Assembly (NCBI GenBank): GCA_029379385.1
Contig: CM055611.1
Coordinates: 23,278,092 to 23,342,091, forward strand
DNA length: 64,000 nucleotides
Source: Quillaja saponaria
Lineage: Eukaryota > Streptophyta > Magnoliopsida > Fabales > Quillajaceae
Direction of reading: 5' to 3'
Shown here one piece after another: positions 1 to 9,711 of this stretch. Each line of letters opens with the position of its first letter. Within the stretch, counting starts at the first letter, position 1. Position numbers and translations under genes: made by a program. The notes under the pieces were generated by a model. It was given only the letters and a program-made list of their open reading frames with translations, had not been told where the DNA came from and made no database searches.

Positions 1-163
1 TCAAACTCAAAATCAAATCCAAACCCCACACAACAAAAAAAATCTTCTTTCTTCCAATTCCCATCTTCCCATCTTCCATTTCATCTTTCTTTTTTCTGGG
101 TTTTTTATGCTTTCCTAGTATCTCTTTCTTGATTTGTTTTTAATTCTATATTTGGGTGATAAT
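1..163 (+). promoter_or_regulatory. 5' leader of the F-box/kelch gene
   Basis: Pyrimidine-rich stretch (ctt/tct runs from about 46 to 130) directly before the ATG at 164, as is common in plant 5' untranslated leaders. The core promoter is probably outside the window; I see no convincing TATA box here. An in-frame TTG at 134 would add ten residues, but the family begins at MELISGLP, so the leader is taken to end at 163. Confidence 0.45.
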
Positions 164-1240
164 ATGGAGCTGATTTCGGGTCTACCAGACGATGTAGTCC
201 GAGACTGTCTGATTCGGGTTTCATACGACAAGTTTCGGACGGTTGCGTCGGTATGTAAAGGGTGGAAAGCAGAGACTGAGCTGCCGGAGTTTCGTCGGAG
301 AAGAAAGGCAACTGGGCATAGCCAGAAAGTTCTTGTGATGGTTCAAGCAAGTGTTGACTTGAATAAAACAACTAGTGTTATCAATAAATGTCCGATCAAC
401 CCGGTTTACCGACTCTCTGTATTCGAACCGGATTCGGGTACTTGGAGTGAGTTGCAGTTGCCGCCTGTTCCGGGAACACCCGGCGGGTTACCCATGTTCT
501 GTCAATTAGCGGGTGCCGGGTTTGATTTGGTTGTAATGGGGGGATGGGACCCGGTAACTTGGAAAGCTTCGAATTCGGTCTTTATCTACAATTTTATCTC
601 TGCGAGATGGCGTTGTGGGGCTGACATGCCAGGTGGGCCCAGGACATTTTTCGCTTGCGCGTCAGATCTTGATCGGATGGTATACGTTGCAGGCGGGCAC
701 GACGAGGAGAAAAACGCGTTGAGGTCAGCAATGGCGTATGACGTGGCAAGAAACGAGTGGGTCCCACTGCCTGACATGGGAAGAGAGCGTGACGAGTGCA
801 AAGCGATATTCCACCGTGGTAAATTCATTGCCGTAGGCGGTTACTCCACGGAAATGCAAGGACAGTTCGAGAAAACCGCCGAATCCTTTGATGTCGGGAC
901 GTGGAGATGGGACCCAGTAATGGATGACTTCTTGGATTCCGCCACGTGTCCTAGGACTTGTGTGGACGGTGATGATGGCACATTTTATATGTGCATGGAT
1001 GGTGACGTGCTGGCACTGGAGGATTCCACGTGGCAAGCAATAGCCAAGCTGCCTACTGAGATGAGGAACATAGCATATGTGAGAACGTTGCAAGGGAAGT
1101 TGCTGGTGATTGGATCAACTGGTTTCGGTGAGCCTCACTTGGGTTTTCTATTGGATATGAAAAATTACACGTGGCAGAAATTGGAGATGCCTGAGAAATA
1201 CACAGGCCATGTTCAATCTGGGTGTTTCTTAGAGATTTAG
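164..1240 (+). CDS. KMD-like: F-box/kelch-repeat protein, KMD/KFB type
   Basis: Single-exon 358-residue protein. An F-box occupies about residues 2-45 (MELISGLPDDVVRDCLIRV, then SVCKGWK). Kelch-like blades follow: VVMGGWDP near 120, VYVAGGHDEEKNA near 175, FIAVGGYSTEMQG near 220, and a last blade ending LEMPEKYTGH. Length and layout match Arabidopsis At1g80440/At1g15670. In that family the F-box joins an SCF E3 ubiquitin ligase, and the kelch propeller binds phenylalanine ammonia-lyase or type-B response regulators for degradation, which dampens phenylpropanoid synthesis and cytokinin signalling. The substrate here is inferred from family membership only. ATG 164 is chosen because the F-box starts at once and no upstream in-frame ATG exists. 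It appears unrelated to the resistance cluster that follows, and codon content is GC-richer than the surroundings. Confidence 0.93.
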   Translation: MELISGLPDDVVRDCLIRVSYDKFRTVASVCKGWKAETELPEFRRRRKATGHSQKVLVMVQASVDLNKTTSVINKCPINPVYRLSVFEPDSGTWSELQLPPVPGTPGGLPMFCQLAGAGFDLVVMGGWDPVTWKASNSVFIYNFISARWRCGADMPGGPRTFFACASDLDRMVYVAGGHDEEKNALRSAMAYDVARNEWVPLPDMGRERDECKAIFHRGKFIAVGGYSTEMQGQFEKTAESFDVGTWRWDPVMDDFLDSATCPRTCVDGDDGTFYMCMDGDVLALEDSTWQAIAKLPTEMRNIAYVRTLQGKLLVIGSTGFGEPHLGFLLDMKNYTWQKLEMPEKYTGHVQSGCFLEI

Positions 1241-1686
1241 ATCGGCTATTGTGTACACAAATTAGATAAGTAGCCAAGTTTTGTTTTTTTCTTTCTTATG
1301 GGTGAAAATATTGTACTGGAAAGAGTTGAATCACTAATATGAAATACAAAAGAATGTTCCTTTTTGAGTATAAATGCAATGTAGGCAGCTGCCATAGCTT
1401 AATGCTATTAGTAACCTTAATTTGTGCAATTATTAAATATTAAAATGTCAAATGCTGTCATTAGTTAATAATTTGTTTGTTGGAGTTTCAGTGAAATGAA
1501 AATTAATATAATTATTATTAGTACAGTAAAAATTTATTTTCACAAATTAAATAATTTTTAGAGCATTTTGAACTTAATATTGTTTTATTAAAATTTATTT
1601 TTTATTAGGCGGTTCCATGAAAGATAGAGATTTATTCACGCCATGAATATCAAACTTATCCACTTCTACTTCCTCAAAATATATGT
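1241..1686. other. 3' flank and AT-rich spacer
   Basis: Contains the 3' untranslated region of the F-box gene, followed by AT-rich DNA. I recognise no gene. Confidence 0.5.
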
Positions 1687-2085
1687 TTTATATGTTTTTA
1701 GTACATGAACTAAAAAGGAGTATATCATATAATCACGACTTGTTGCCTAATAGTTCTTTGCCGACATCCCGAGGGAAAATTAATAAAATATAATGTGGAA
1801 ACGTTAGTAGCCTATTACTAGCCTATAGCATTTGATGTGTTTAATGAAGTGAAAAAAAATAAAAAATAAAAATCAAATGCATCTTCTACTAGTTTGCTTA
1901 GGTGAAATAATTTATCATATAACGTGATTTAGTGATTTATTAATTGATTATATTTGAAATAATTTATCATATAATGGGATTTAGTGATTTATTAATTTAT
2001 TATAAGAATCACGAGATAATGTTGCACGCTTATTTTCTAAAACTCCAAAGGTAAACTAACAAAAACATTGAACCTATTTTCTTAA
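1687..2085 (+). repeat. Long direct repeat, copy 1
   Basis: Matches 2285-2611 closely, from 'ttagtacatgaactaaaaagg' style sequence through to 'gaacctattttct'. It contains its own local duplication of about 60 bp (around 1905-1990, the 'gtgatttattaattKatta' motif twice), which copy 2 lacks. The two copies flank a LINE tail. Confidence 0.8.
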
Positions 2086-2099
2086 CAAAAACTCCAAAG

Positions 2100-2284
2100 G
2101 TGTCAGGTGTTAGACGAGGAAAGGGGAGACCGAAACTTACATGGGGGACAGTCATCGAGAAAGATATGGCTGTACTAGGAATTAATGAAAATCTTGTCTT
2201 GGATCGATGCGAATGGAGGAAAAGGATTCATATAGCCGACCCCAACTAGTTTGGGATTTTAAGGCTTAGTTGAGTTGAGTTGAG
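2100..2284 (+). mobile_element. 3' end of an RTE-type LINE
   Basis: Encodes the degraded end of a plant RTE reverse transcriptase (GRPKLTW..VIEKDM, then RKRIHIADPN). It finishes with the characteristic 3' tail 'gccgaccccaactagtttgg' and a short TTGAG tandem. The same 3' end occurs at 17585-17764. It is 5'-truncated, as is usual for LINEs, and sits exactly between two long direct repeats. Confidence 0.85.
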
Positions 2285-2611
2285 TATATATTTTTAGTCC
2301 ATGAACTAAAAAGGAGTATATCATATAATCACGACTTGTTGCCTAGTAGTTCTTTGCCGACATACCGGGGGAAAATTAATAAAATATAATGTGGAAACGT
2401 TAGTAGCCTATTACTAGCCTTTAGCATTTGATGTGTTTAATGAAGTGAAAAAAAATAAAAAATAAAAATCCAATGCATGTTCTACTAGTTTGCTTAGGTG
2501 AAATAATTTATCATATAACGTGATTTGTTGATTTATTATAAGAGTCACGTAAGTCTTTTTTTTTTTAAACTTGGAAAATAAACTAACACAAACATTGAAC
2601 CTATTTTCTGA
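2285..2611 (+). repeat. Long direct repeat, copy 2
   Basis: Second copy of the 1687-2085 repeat, beginning immediately after the LINE's TTGAG tail. It lacks the internal 60-bp duplication of copy 1. Confidence 0.8.
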
Positions 2612-4300
2612 ACTTTTATTTATAATAAAATATCCTTTCATTGGTAGATAATGTGGATAGGGAGTGGGGACCCATTAGATGTGAAATTGACCATGTTAAT
2701 TAATTAAGATGTTTAGGATTTAGATAAAGATCATTAATACAAAATGCAAGACTTCAAGTATTCAAATTGTGATTTTTGTTGTTTTGGTTCTTAAAAATAA
2801 TTATTACCTTAAATTTATTATTGAAAGTTTGAATTTATCAATTTAATATTAGATATTAATAGAGTGTATATCTTGTTAAAATGAGAGAGATTCATTTAAC
2901 AATTTCAAATCTAGCTAGTGCAAAACTATCATTGTGAATTTAAAAATTTATTGTACATGAGAAATTCAAATTATTACAATGATTTTTAACAATTACATAT
3001 TGTGAATTTTTTTTTTTCTAATGAATTCTTTTAATTACACAAAAAGAGAAAAAGAAAGTGTCGGTGTCAATTTTAATTAGCTATGTAGGACATGATCATA
3101 TATAGACAAATTGATTGTGAATGGTAACATTTATACTAAATTAATAAAGCTAAATTTTCAACAATGAAATTGACATAACATTTAATTATCTTTCATCGAT
3201 CAAAATAATTATCTTTCATGAGATTTGGATATTCTCATGTATTATAAGAGTTATGTCAAAGAGAAAGAGAAACACCAATTACACTTCCAAAATATATTTA
3301 ATTAAAACTAATTTAATTTTTGAAGAAATTTAATCTTGTGTTCATTTTTCTCATACAAGATTGAAACACGAAAGGATCTGAATCCTTTGCTCATAACAAA
3401 TTTCAAAACTTTGAAGGTAATATTTATTTCGCTTTGATAGCACACATGATATCTAAAATACATTGCTAATTGAAAATTAAAAATTAAAAATTGATAACAC
3501 AAATCAAAGGGAATGTTAAACAAGTCCCAACATATGTACTGAGCTAGCTCTCGTTCATTGTGAGATAAGCCATTCAAGCCTTTCATGATTCACCTTATTG
3601 ATTTCTTCTTTTATTTGAGATATACATAATCAAAGAAAGACACGTTTATATCAATACTTTTACTTACTTAATTTCTTAAAATATTTATTTTCAAATAGTT
3701 TCCCCTCACACTTACACGCACATAGCTGATAGCACCTTGACTGTAAAAAACCACAACCTTGCATGATATTTGCTTCTTCTGATTAAAGCAAGTTGTGGAG
3801 ATCCTCTGTCTCATTTGCTGTTGCACTAATAACAATATATCACGTTATTAAAATTCTTCCTATAAATCAAACAAGTTTTATCTATTCCATCAGCCTCACC
3901 TCATTAAAAAATAATAATAACAAATAAATAAATAAATTTACAATTATAATTCATCTAATCATACATACTTGAGTCTGTCAATGCTCAATGGCAATAAGCC
4001 ATAGTCATCCTTGAATTAGTACAGTATAGATTGAAGGGATCTGAGAAACGATCACAATTGCAGTCTCCTTATCGGGTAGATCTAGAAAGATGTTTCATGT
4101 ATACATTCAATCAAATAAGTAAAGTGAGTGATGAAAAAAATTAAAAAGAAAAGAGATGGTTAATCAACCAAAATTTAAAATGTTGATACCCAAAAATAAT
4201 ATATAATCTTATGTGCTTTCCTAAATAATGTGAATCATTATACCCAAAAAAAGTAATGTGACTCAATATTGATTATATCATATTATACATATTCGATGAT
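2612..4300. repeat. Cluster spacer, paralogous to 30790-32100
   Basis: AT-rich DNA without a gene. From about 2860 on it aligns, with small indels, to 30790-32100. Shared landmarks include 'gcatgatatttgcttctt', 'atttatctattccatc' and 'tatgtgctttcctaaataat' type sequence. 2640-2790 also resembles 20940-21110. It is the region that lies 3' of minus-strand CNL genes in this cluster. Confidence 0.7.
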
Positions 4301-4305
4301 AGATC

Positions 4306-5018
4306 ACGAAAAAAAAGAATGAGTTCCACTCCTCATCAATGGAAGCTTCATCAGGAATGTAGATTTCTTCACATTTAAAATCATGGAAGATATTTTGAAA
4401 TTTTGAACTGAATTCATCTTTGGTAGATTAATCCTCCCTCTGCAAACTATTCCATCTAGACTCTTTGCACTATCAGAATCAAATGGGAGCTCTATCAGAG
4501 CTTCACATCTATACACACTTGGCTCACATATGCTCTCAAATCTTCACTTATAATTGCTTTCATTAAGTCACAGCCCACTATTTTAAGGCTTCGAAGATTT
4601 GGAGCACCAGTGAGCCAAGTCAAATTAGTAATTCCACACCTAGTTAGTTATAAAATTTGAAGGTTGCAAATTATGCATTCATGTCCTGTAAGCTTCAAGT
4701 TGTTGAGTGACATTGGTGAATATTCTAGTGAGAAGGGTTGGAGCTTCATATATCTAATGCACCTTTGGTGGAGTTCAATAACATTTCTAGAGACGAGAAA
4801 CTGAACAACACAATGCTTATGTCTTTCAGGTGTTCCAAGAATTCCAGCTTCTGCAGCAAGAGACTTTCATAGTAGCATGGACCCCGAATAAAACTATGAA
4901 AGCAAGTCAATAATTCACTGAACACTTGCAAGGATGCAAGACTTGACATCAACATCTTTGGGATGGTAAAACGGCCAATAAAGTTTAACAGCAAACACCT
5001 CAAACTTTTCAGTTTGTA
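4306..5018 (-). pseudogene. CNL relic A (LRR half only)
   Basis: Minus-strand remains of the LRR region of an RPS5-like CNL. Readable pieces are LTWLTGAPNLRSLKI-type repeats near 4560-4620, CLEHLKDISIV-type sequence near 4810, and ELPFDSDSAKSL near 4480, followed by a tail around STKDEFSSKFQNIF. Frameshifts split these pieces over all frames. The coiled coil, P-loop, GLPL and MHD parts are absent. Homology stops at about 5018 in the ELNKLK LRR, where a rearranged junction begins. Closest in sequence to relic D and gene G. It cannot encode a resistance protein. Confidence 0.88.
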
Positions 5019-5097
5019 GAGGAATTTAGAGAAAAGGCATACCTTTGATGTTGTTGGTCAGAATGAAGCACACCTTCAACTGGAGCATGAGGCATAA
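5019..5097. other. Rearranged CNL scrap with local inversion
   Basis: About 5022-5063 is CNL sequence in plus orientation (EKRHTF..VVGQ, compare 57983-58015 in gene G). About 5075-5097 is the next CNL segment in minus orientation (MPHAPVE). These two blocks are contiguous and co-directional in intact genes, so here one is inverted, next to the truncated LRR of relic A. Confidence 0.7.
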
Positions 5098-5099
5098 GA

Positions 5100-5610
5100 A
5101 AGAAAAAGTGGATGTAGCATCTTAGATTCCAGTCTTAATTAATATTGTCGTTTATGATACCTATCAAAATTAATTGTCTGTGCTTAGAAGAAACCATATG
5201 ACAAAAAAAATGTGCAAGCAACATGCATACATGTTATAATTATATTATCAACTAATTCAAGCATATTATTGTGTTTATTATGCTAGTCAGGTAGTTGTAC
5301 CCGACTACTTCATTCTAGCAATATAAATTTGTTTTTAAATAATTGGAGCTATTTTGTAGTTAAGGTGGACAATAATTAATTACCAACTTTTATTTTGGGT
5401 GGAAGAAAATTATGAGTTCTACATTTATAAAGCGAACATAAGGACTTGTATTCACTAGCATATATCCCCCCTCTTGAACAAATTTTGTGAGTTTGGTATT
5501 TATTTTTATTAAACATTGTTAATGTAGTCATTCCCACATTGCCAAGTAGATGATTCACACACTTTTTGGGCTTTTTTGACAAGTTGATGCAGGATTTCTT
5601 CAATCCTGCA
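5100..5610. repeat. Cluster spacer module, copy 1
   Basis: Non-coding module with landmarks 'aatattgtcgtttatgatac', 'tattatgctagtcaggtagt', 'agcaatataaatttgtttt' and 'ttatgagttctacatttata'. Other copies lie at 8750-9430, 32115-33420, 37245-37990 and 40680-41700. It marks the boundary between neighbouring CNL units. Confidence 0.75.
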
Positions 5611-5616
5611 TGTAAC

Positions 5617-6330
5617 TAGTGACGGAACTAGAAATTCTTTTCAGTGGGGTTGAATATTTCTTTATTTTTAAAAAATAAATTTATTTCAAAATATAAATTG
5701 GCGGAAATATTTTTGTTTCATGAAAATATTACTTGCAATTTTAATTCTGATGAATCAAATTTCGGTAATAATATTTTACTTGTAATTTTAAATCTGATGA
5801 ATCAAATTTCTGTAATAATATTTTTAATAAGGAGATAATGAGAGAGATTAGATGTTGAACTAATGATATTGATAGTTTCTAAAGAAAATTTTAATCAAAA
5901 GGCTAGAAGTTATTTTCTAATATTTGTAGGATAACCTAATCAATTTTAAATAATTGTAAAATATACTATGAAATTGGTGATTAAATGTCATGATTTCAGT
6001 GAATAAAAATTCAAATAGATTTAGAAAATTTGAATATTTTGTATATGTTTTCTCCTACTAAGTTGTTTGATTTTTAACAAATTTAAAAGAAATCAAGTGC
6101 CAAAATTTAAAATTTACCGAGTAGAATTAACTGAAGTTTGTTTGATTTTTTTTTTTTAATTTATTACGGAGATGAAAATAAAAATATTTAAAATATATGA
6201 GGATAAATTTTTATTTAATAATAATAAGTGGGTACAATATATTACTTTTCATAACATCTATATATGGTTGTTAAAAGCCAGTAGGGGTGGGGTCAACTGC
6301 TCCACTGGCTTGTTTCTAAATCCGCCCCTA
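5617..6330. mobile_element. Non-autonomous DNA transposon with imperfect TIRs
   Basis: The left end TAGTGACGGAACTAGAAA and the reverse complement of the right end, TAGGGGCGGATTTAGAAA, match at 13 of 18 positions. Both ends carry the inner motif 'agtggggt'/'ggtggggtcaact', and a short hairpin (agccagt...actggct) lies near the right end. The element is about 714 bp with no coding capacity. I could not identify a target-site duplication, so the family (possibly MULE- or hAT-like) is open. Confidence 0.55.
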
Positions 6331-6339
6331 TCTGCAACA

Positions 6340-7309
6340 CTAATTTTGAACTGAATGCATCTTTGGTGGGTTCATCCTCATTAATAAATGAATTCATTGC
6401 AAATTAGGTATTCATGTCCCCTAAGCTTCAAGTTGTTCAGTGACCATGGTGAATCTGGGGAGAAAGAATAGAGCTCCAGTTGTTTAAAGCACTTGTGCAG
6501 TTTGGTGGTGTTCAGTAACATTTCTAGAGAGGAGCAAGGAACTGAACAACACTCTGCTTATGTCTTTCAGGTGTTCCAAGAATTCCAGCTCCTGCAACGA
6601 GAATCGTAGGATATTGAACCCCAATCTAAACTTGAAAAGGAAATCATGGAGTTACCGAACACTTGCAAGGACCAAAGATTCGACATCAACGAAGGGAACT
6701 TTGATGGAGTTACGGACTGTATTTTTTTTTTTCTTTGTTTTTTTGTCCCAAATCAGGCATTTCTCAAAATGAATGCTGACTAGGAGATTAAATTGGGTGA
6801 GGTGGGAAATATTTATCCAGCTCAAAAACTAAAAACTACCAACATGTTCACTTTTTCCTTTCTTTCAACATGTATTACATTCCCCCTTCTGATGGAAACA
6901 GAGAGATCTTTGTTCCAAAATCAACCATTCAAATCAAGTCTTTGCTTATCAAATGGAGTTCCCCATTCACACCAAAAAGATTGAAATCAAAATTGTAAAT
7001 TGAGTTCCCTTTGGAGCATTTTGTCAAACAATTTGCACCCCCAAATTTCCAACATATATATCTTTTGGATGACCCAGCTTTAACATGGGTAGGAATGCAC
7101 TGGAATTGCTTCGAGTTATGAAAATAAGATAATGATTTGAGAAGACGAAAACATGGAGTCTAGAAGAGAAATGCGAGTCAAAAGGTGCAAAGATTGGCAT
7201 TTCTAAAAGAAGTGAGATTCTCTTCAAGCTTCCGGATATAAGCTATGTGTTTGCCACTGCAATTCCACTAGTGAGTTGTGATGTTCACGACTGGACAAAT
7301 GAAATCCAT
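6340..7309 (-). pseudogene. CNL relic A' (LRR scrap plus coiled-coil start)
   Basis: 6340-6720 reads on the minus strand as decayed CNL LRR (FRCSKNSSS-region counterpart, LKDIS-type repeat, ending near LQVFG..S). 7195-7309 reads on the minus strand as a CNL start, MDFICPVVNITTH*WNCSG then AYIRKLEENLTS, with a stop in the WDC motif. The NB-ARC domain is gone. The stretch between (6720-7190) carries no CNL homology I can see, and 6700-6990 matches 12900-13160. This suggests one gene collapsed by deletion; the two pieces could also come from two genes. Confidence 0.7.
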
Positions 7310-8749
7310 TATCCTTCTCTTCTATTGTGTAAAAGATAGAAAAATTAATGGAGCAAAGAAAGAGAGGAAGAAAATGGAATAACTTTGGAAGAACAGGAGA
7401 GTCAGAAAGATGGTTCATGTAGACATTTCATCAAATATGTAGAGTGCATGTTCTGTTTTTTTTTTTTTTTCCTGAATGAATTAGTCGTAATATTTTGTGA
7501 TTTGAAGTGTAAATATTATTGAATTATATCATAATTTCTTGTTTGTTTGATTGAGAAACTTTCGCTTCCATATAATTATAAATTTTAATTACCAAATAAT
7601 TTTTCAACATTTCCTTTTAAAAAAAAATTTCTTTTTGAATTTTAAGATTCCTTCAATGACAACTACTATCATTTATGACAACTTTGAATAATAAAAATCA
7701 GAACCTCCAATGAACAATAGGGGAGAGTCAGGAGTAAGATAAAATTAATCTTCATATGGTCTAAACTAGGGCAAATTTAAACTTGGGCTTGTTAAGAGCT
7801 CTTAAAGGTTTTTTTTTAAAAATATTTTTAAAAAATTTGTAGTCTAAGTGGAGTTGAACCCAAAACTAACTTAAAAGATATTTGATTAATTTACCCTTAA
7901 ATCAAGTTACAAATTTTGTTAATTTTTTCTTATAAATATATTTATTAGAAATTTACATGTAAATAATAAAACAATTATTAAAAAAATATTAAATGAGCCG
8001 ACTCACAAGTTTACGAGCCAAGCTTTGCAAAGATTGAGCTTAACTAATTTTACTAAATAGGTTCAAAATAAAGCTCAAGATCAGCTTATTTAGAAAACGA
8101 GAATAGCCCTTAACGAGCAGCTCCTAAGCTAGCTTGACTCAATGCTACCCCTTAATCTAAACCTTCACTATTTTTGTAGTCTAAATCAATTGTTGATTAG
8201 TCAATTATTTATGTAATTGAGTGTTGATTGAAACAAAATACTTGAGTAATTGGACATTAATTGAAAATAAAGTACCATTACTTTAGTGATTAAATGTTGA
8301 TAGAAGACAAATTATAATTAAGTAGATAATATATGTTGATTGGATCAAATTGAATCCAATTATCCTATATATAATATTATCAAATTAATTTGAATCATGT
8401 TCTAATCATCCTCAAGTCAATGTCAATCGTTTTCAATCATTCACAAGTCAATTACAACCACCAATCAATCAAAGTTTGTCTACACCATCTCTCTTATAAA
8501 ATGTCTCGCATTAGCTTTGGATATGATGCAGAAAACTCAAGGCACAAAAGTTATTGAAACTCCTTTACTTTTCTCTCTCAAACAATAGACATTAAGCAAG
8601 TCATAAATCTTTACGATCAAGCCCAGTGCTCGCAAATACCACAAGACCTTTCCCAATGACCATCCACAATATTGTCTTGAAAGAGTTTCATCGCTTTATC
8701 AGCGATTAAGCTACATAGCACTCAAATGAAACAAACTACATGTGTGTTA
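7310..8749. other. AT-rich spacer
   Basis: 7455-7740 matches 18530-18835 and is probably an ancestral CNL upstream region. 7770-8160 contains degenerate 'gagct'/'agctc'-rich sequence typical of old plant repeats. No gene recognised. Confidence 0.5.
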
Positions 8750-9430
8750 TATATTATTAATTAATTCAAGCATATTATTGCGTTTAATATGCTAGTCAAG
8801 TAGTGAGGTCGAATTATAAACAAAACATATATAACTAACAAGGTATAGTACATATTTTTTAGTGCAATATTCAACAAAAATAAAATTATTTTGTTGTCGT
8901 TATTATCATCAAATGTATAATAAGAATAAAAAGATACAATTGATTCTAATTTTAATTTTGAGAAAATAACCAAGTCAAAATCTTCATTGTATTTACTAGC
9001 ATATAGTACTATACAAAAGGGCTTAAATAAAAGTAAACTTTCTCAAGTGGCTTAACATGCTGAAAGGTAATTTATTCTAGCAATACAATTTTGTTTTGAT
9101 TAATTCGAGCTACATTGTGGTTAAGGTTAACAATAAATAATTTATCAGTTTTTATTTTGGGTGGAAGAAAATTATGAGTTCTACATTTATAAAGTGAAGA
9201 TAAAGAATTGAAACATGTCAATGTGAATTCCAAACAATAATACACGAGAGTGAGGAATAATATATTAGTTGTCTAATGGTAAGCATAGAGAATTTGTTTT
9301 AGTGATTTGGTCGTATTCAAATACCTATATGTATTTTAATAAATTTATTATTATGATTTAGTCAAACACATGTCATGTGTCTACCTCTTGGACAAATTTA
9401 AAGGCTTTAGTATTTATTTTTACTGAACAT
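8750..9430. repeat. Cluster spacer module, copy 2
   Basis: Paralogue of 5100-5610, 32115-33420, 37245-37990 and 40680-41700. It lies directly 3' of relic B, as the 32115-33420 copy lies 3' of gene F. Confidence 0.75.
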
Positions 9431-9582
9431 TGTGTAACTCCCACATTATTAAGACAACAAGAATTCAGAATAGATATAAGTACATGCGTGAAACATAAGA
9501 CAAATTGATTGATCTCTTGAGCTCAAATCGAGCTTAGTAGATCATTTTTGATAGTTTAATCGCACTTGCTAATGCGCTCCAT

Positions 9583-9711
9583 TCATTCTCTATAAGAAAA
9601 ATCGTCGTAAATTCTGTCGAAAAATCCCGCTACTTCCTTCTTAAGGTTCTCCATTCGGAGAGCCACTTGGTTCTCCAATTCTCGCGTCTCTTGAATGATC
9701 CCGTAACTTCT
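9583..9711 (-). other. Short coiled-coil-like open frame abutting relic B
   Basis: In the same frame as the relic B tail and directly after its stop there are 42 open codons (RSYGIIQETRELENQVALRM, then NLKKEVAGFFDRIYDDF). The charge and leucine spacing look coiled-coil-like and unlike any CNL tail. It may be a retroelement gag scrap or chance. No start codon and no known family recognised. Confidence 0.3.

Noticed and set aside
134..163. Ten-codon N-terminal extension of the F-box protein from a TTG
   Set aside because: Plant nuclear genes rarely start at TTG, and the family begins at the MELISGLP methionine.
725..1093. 122-codon minus-strand frame within the F-box gene
   Set aside because: Antisense shadow of a well-supported kelch domain.
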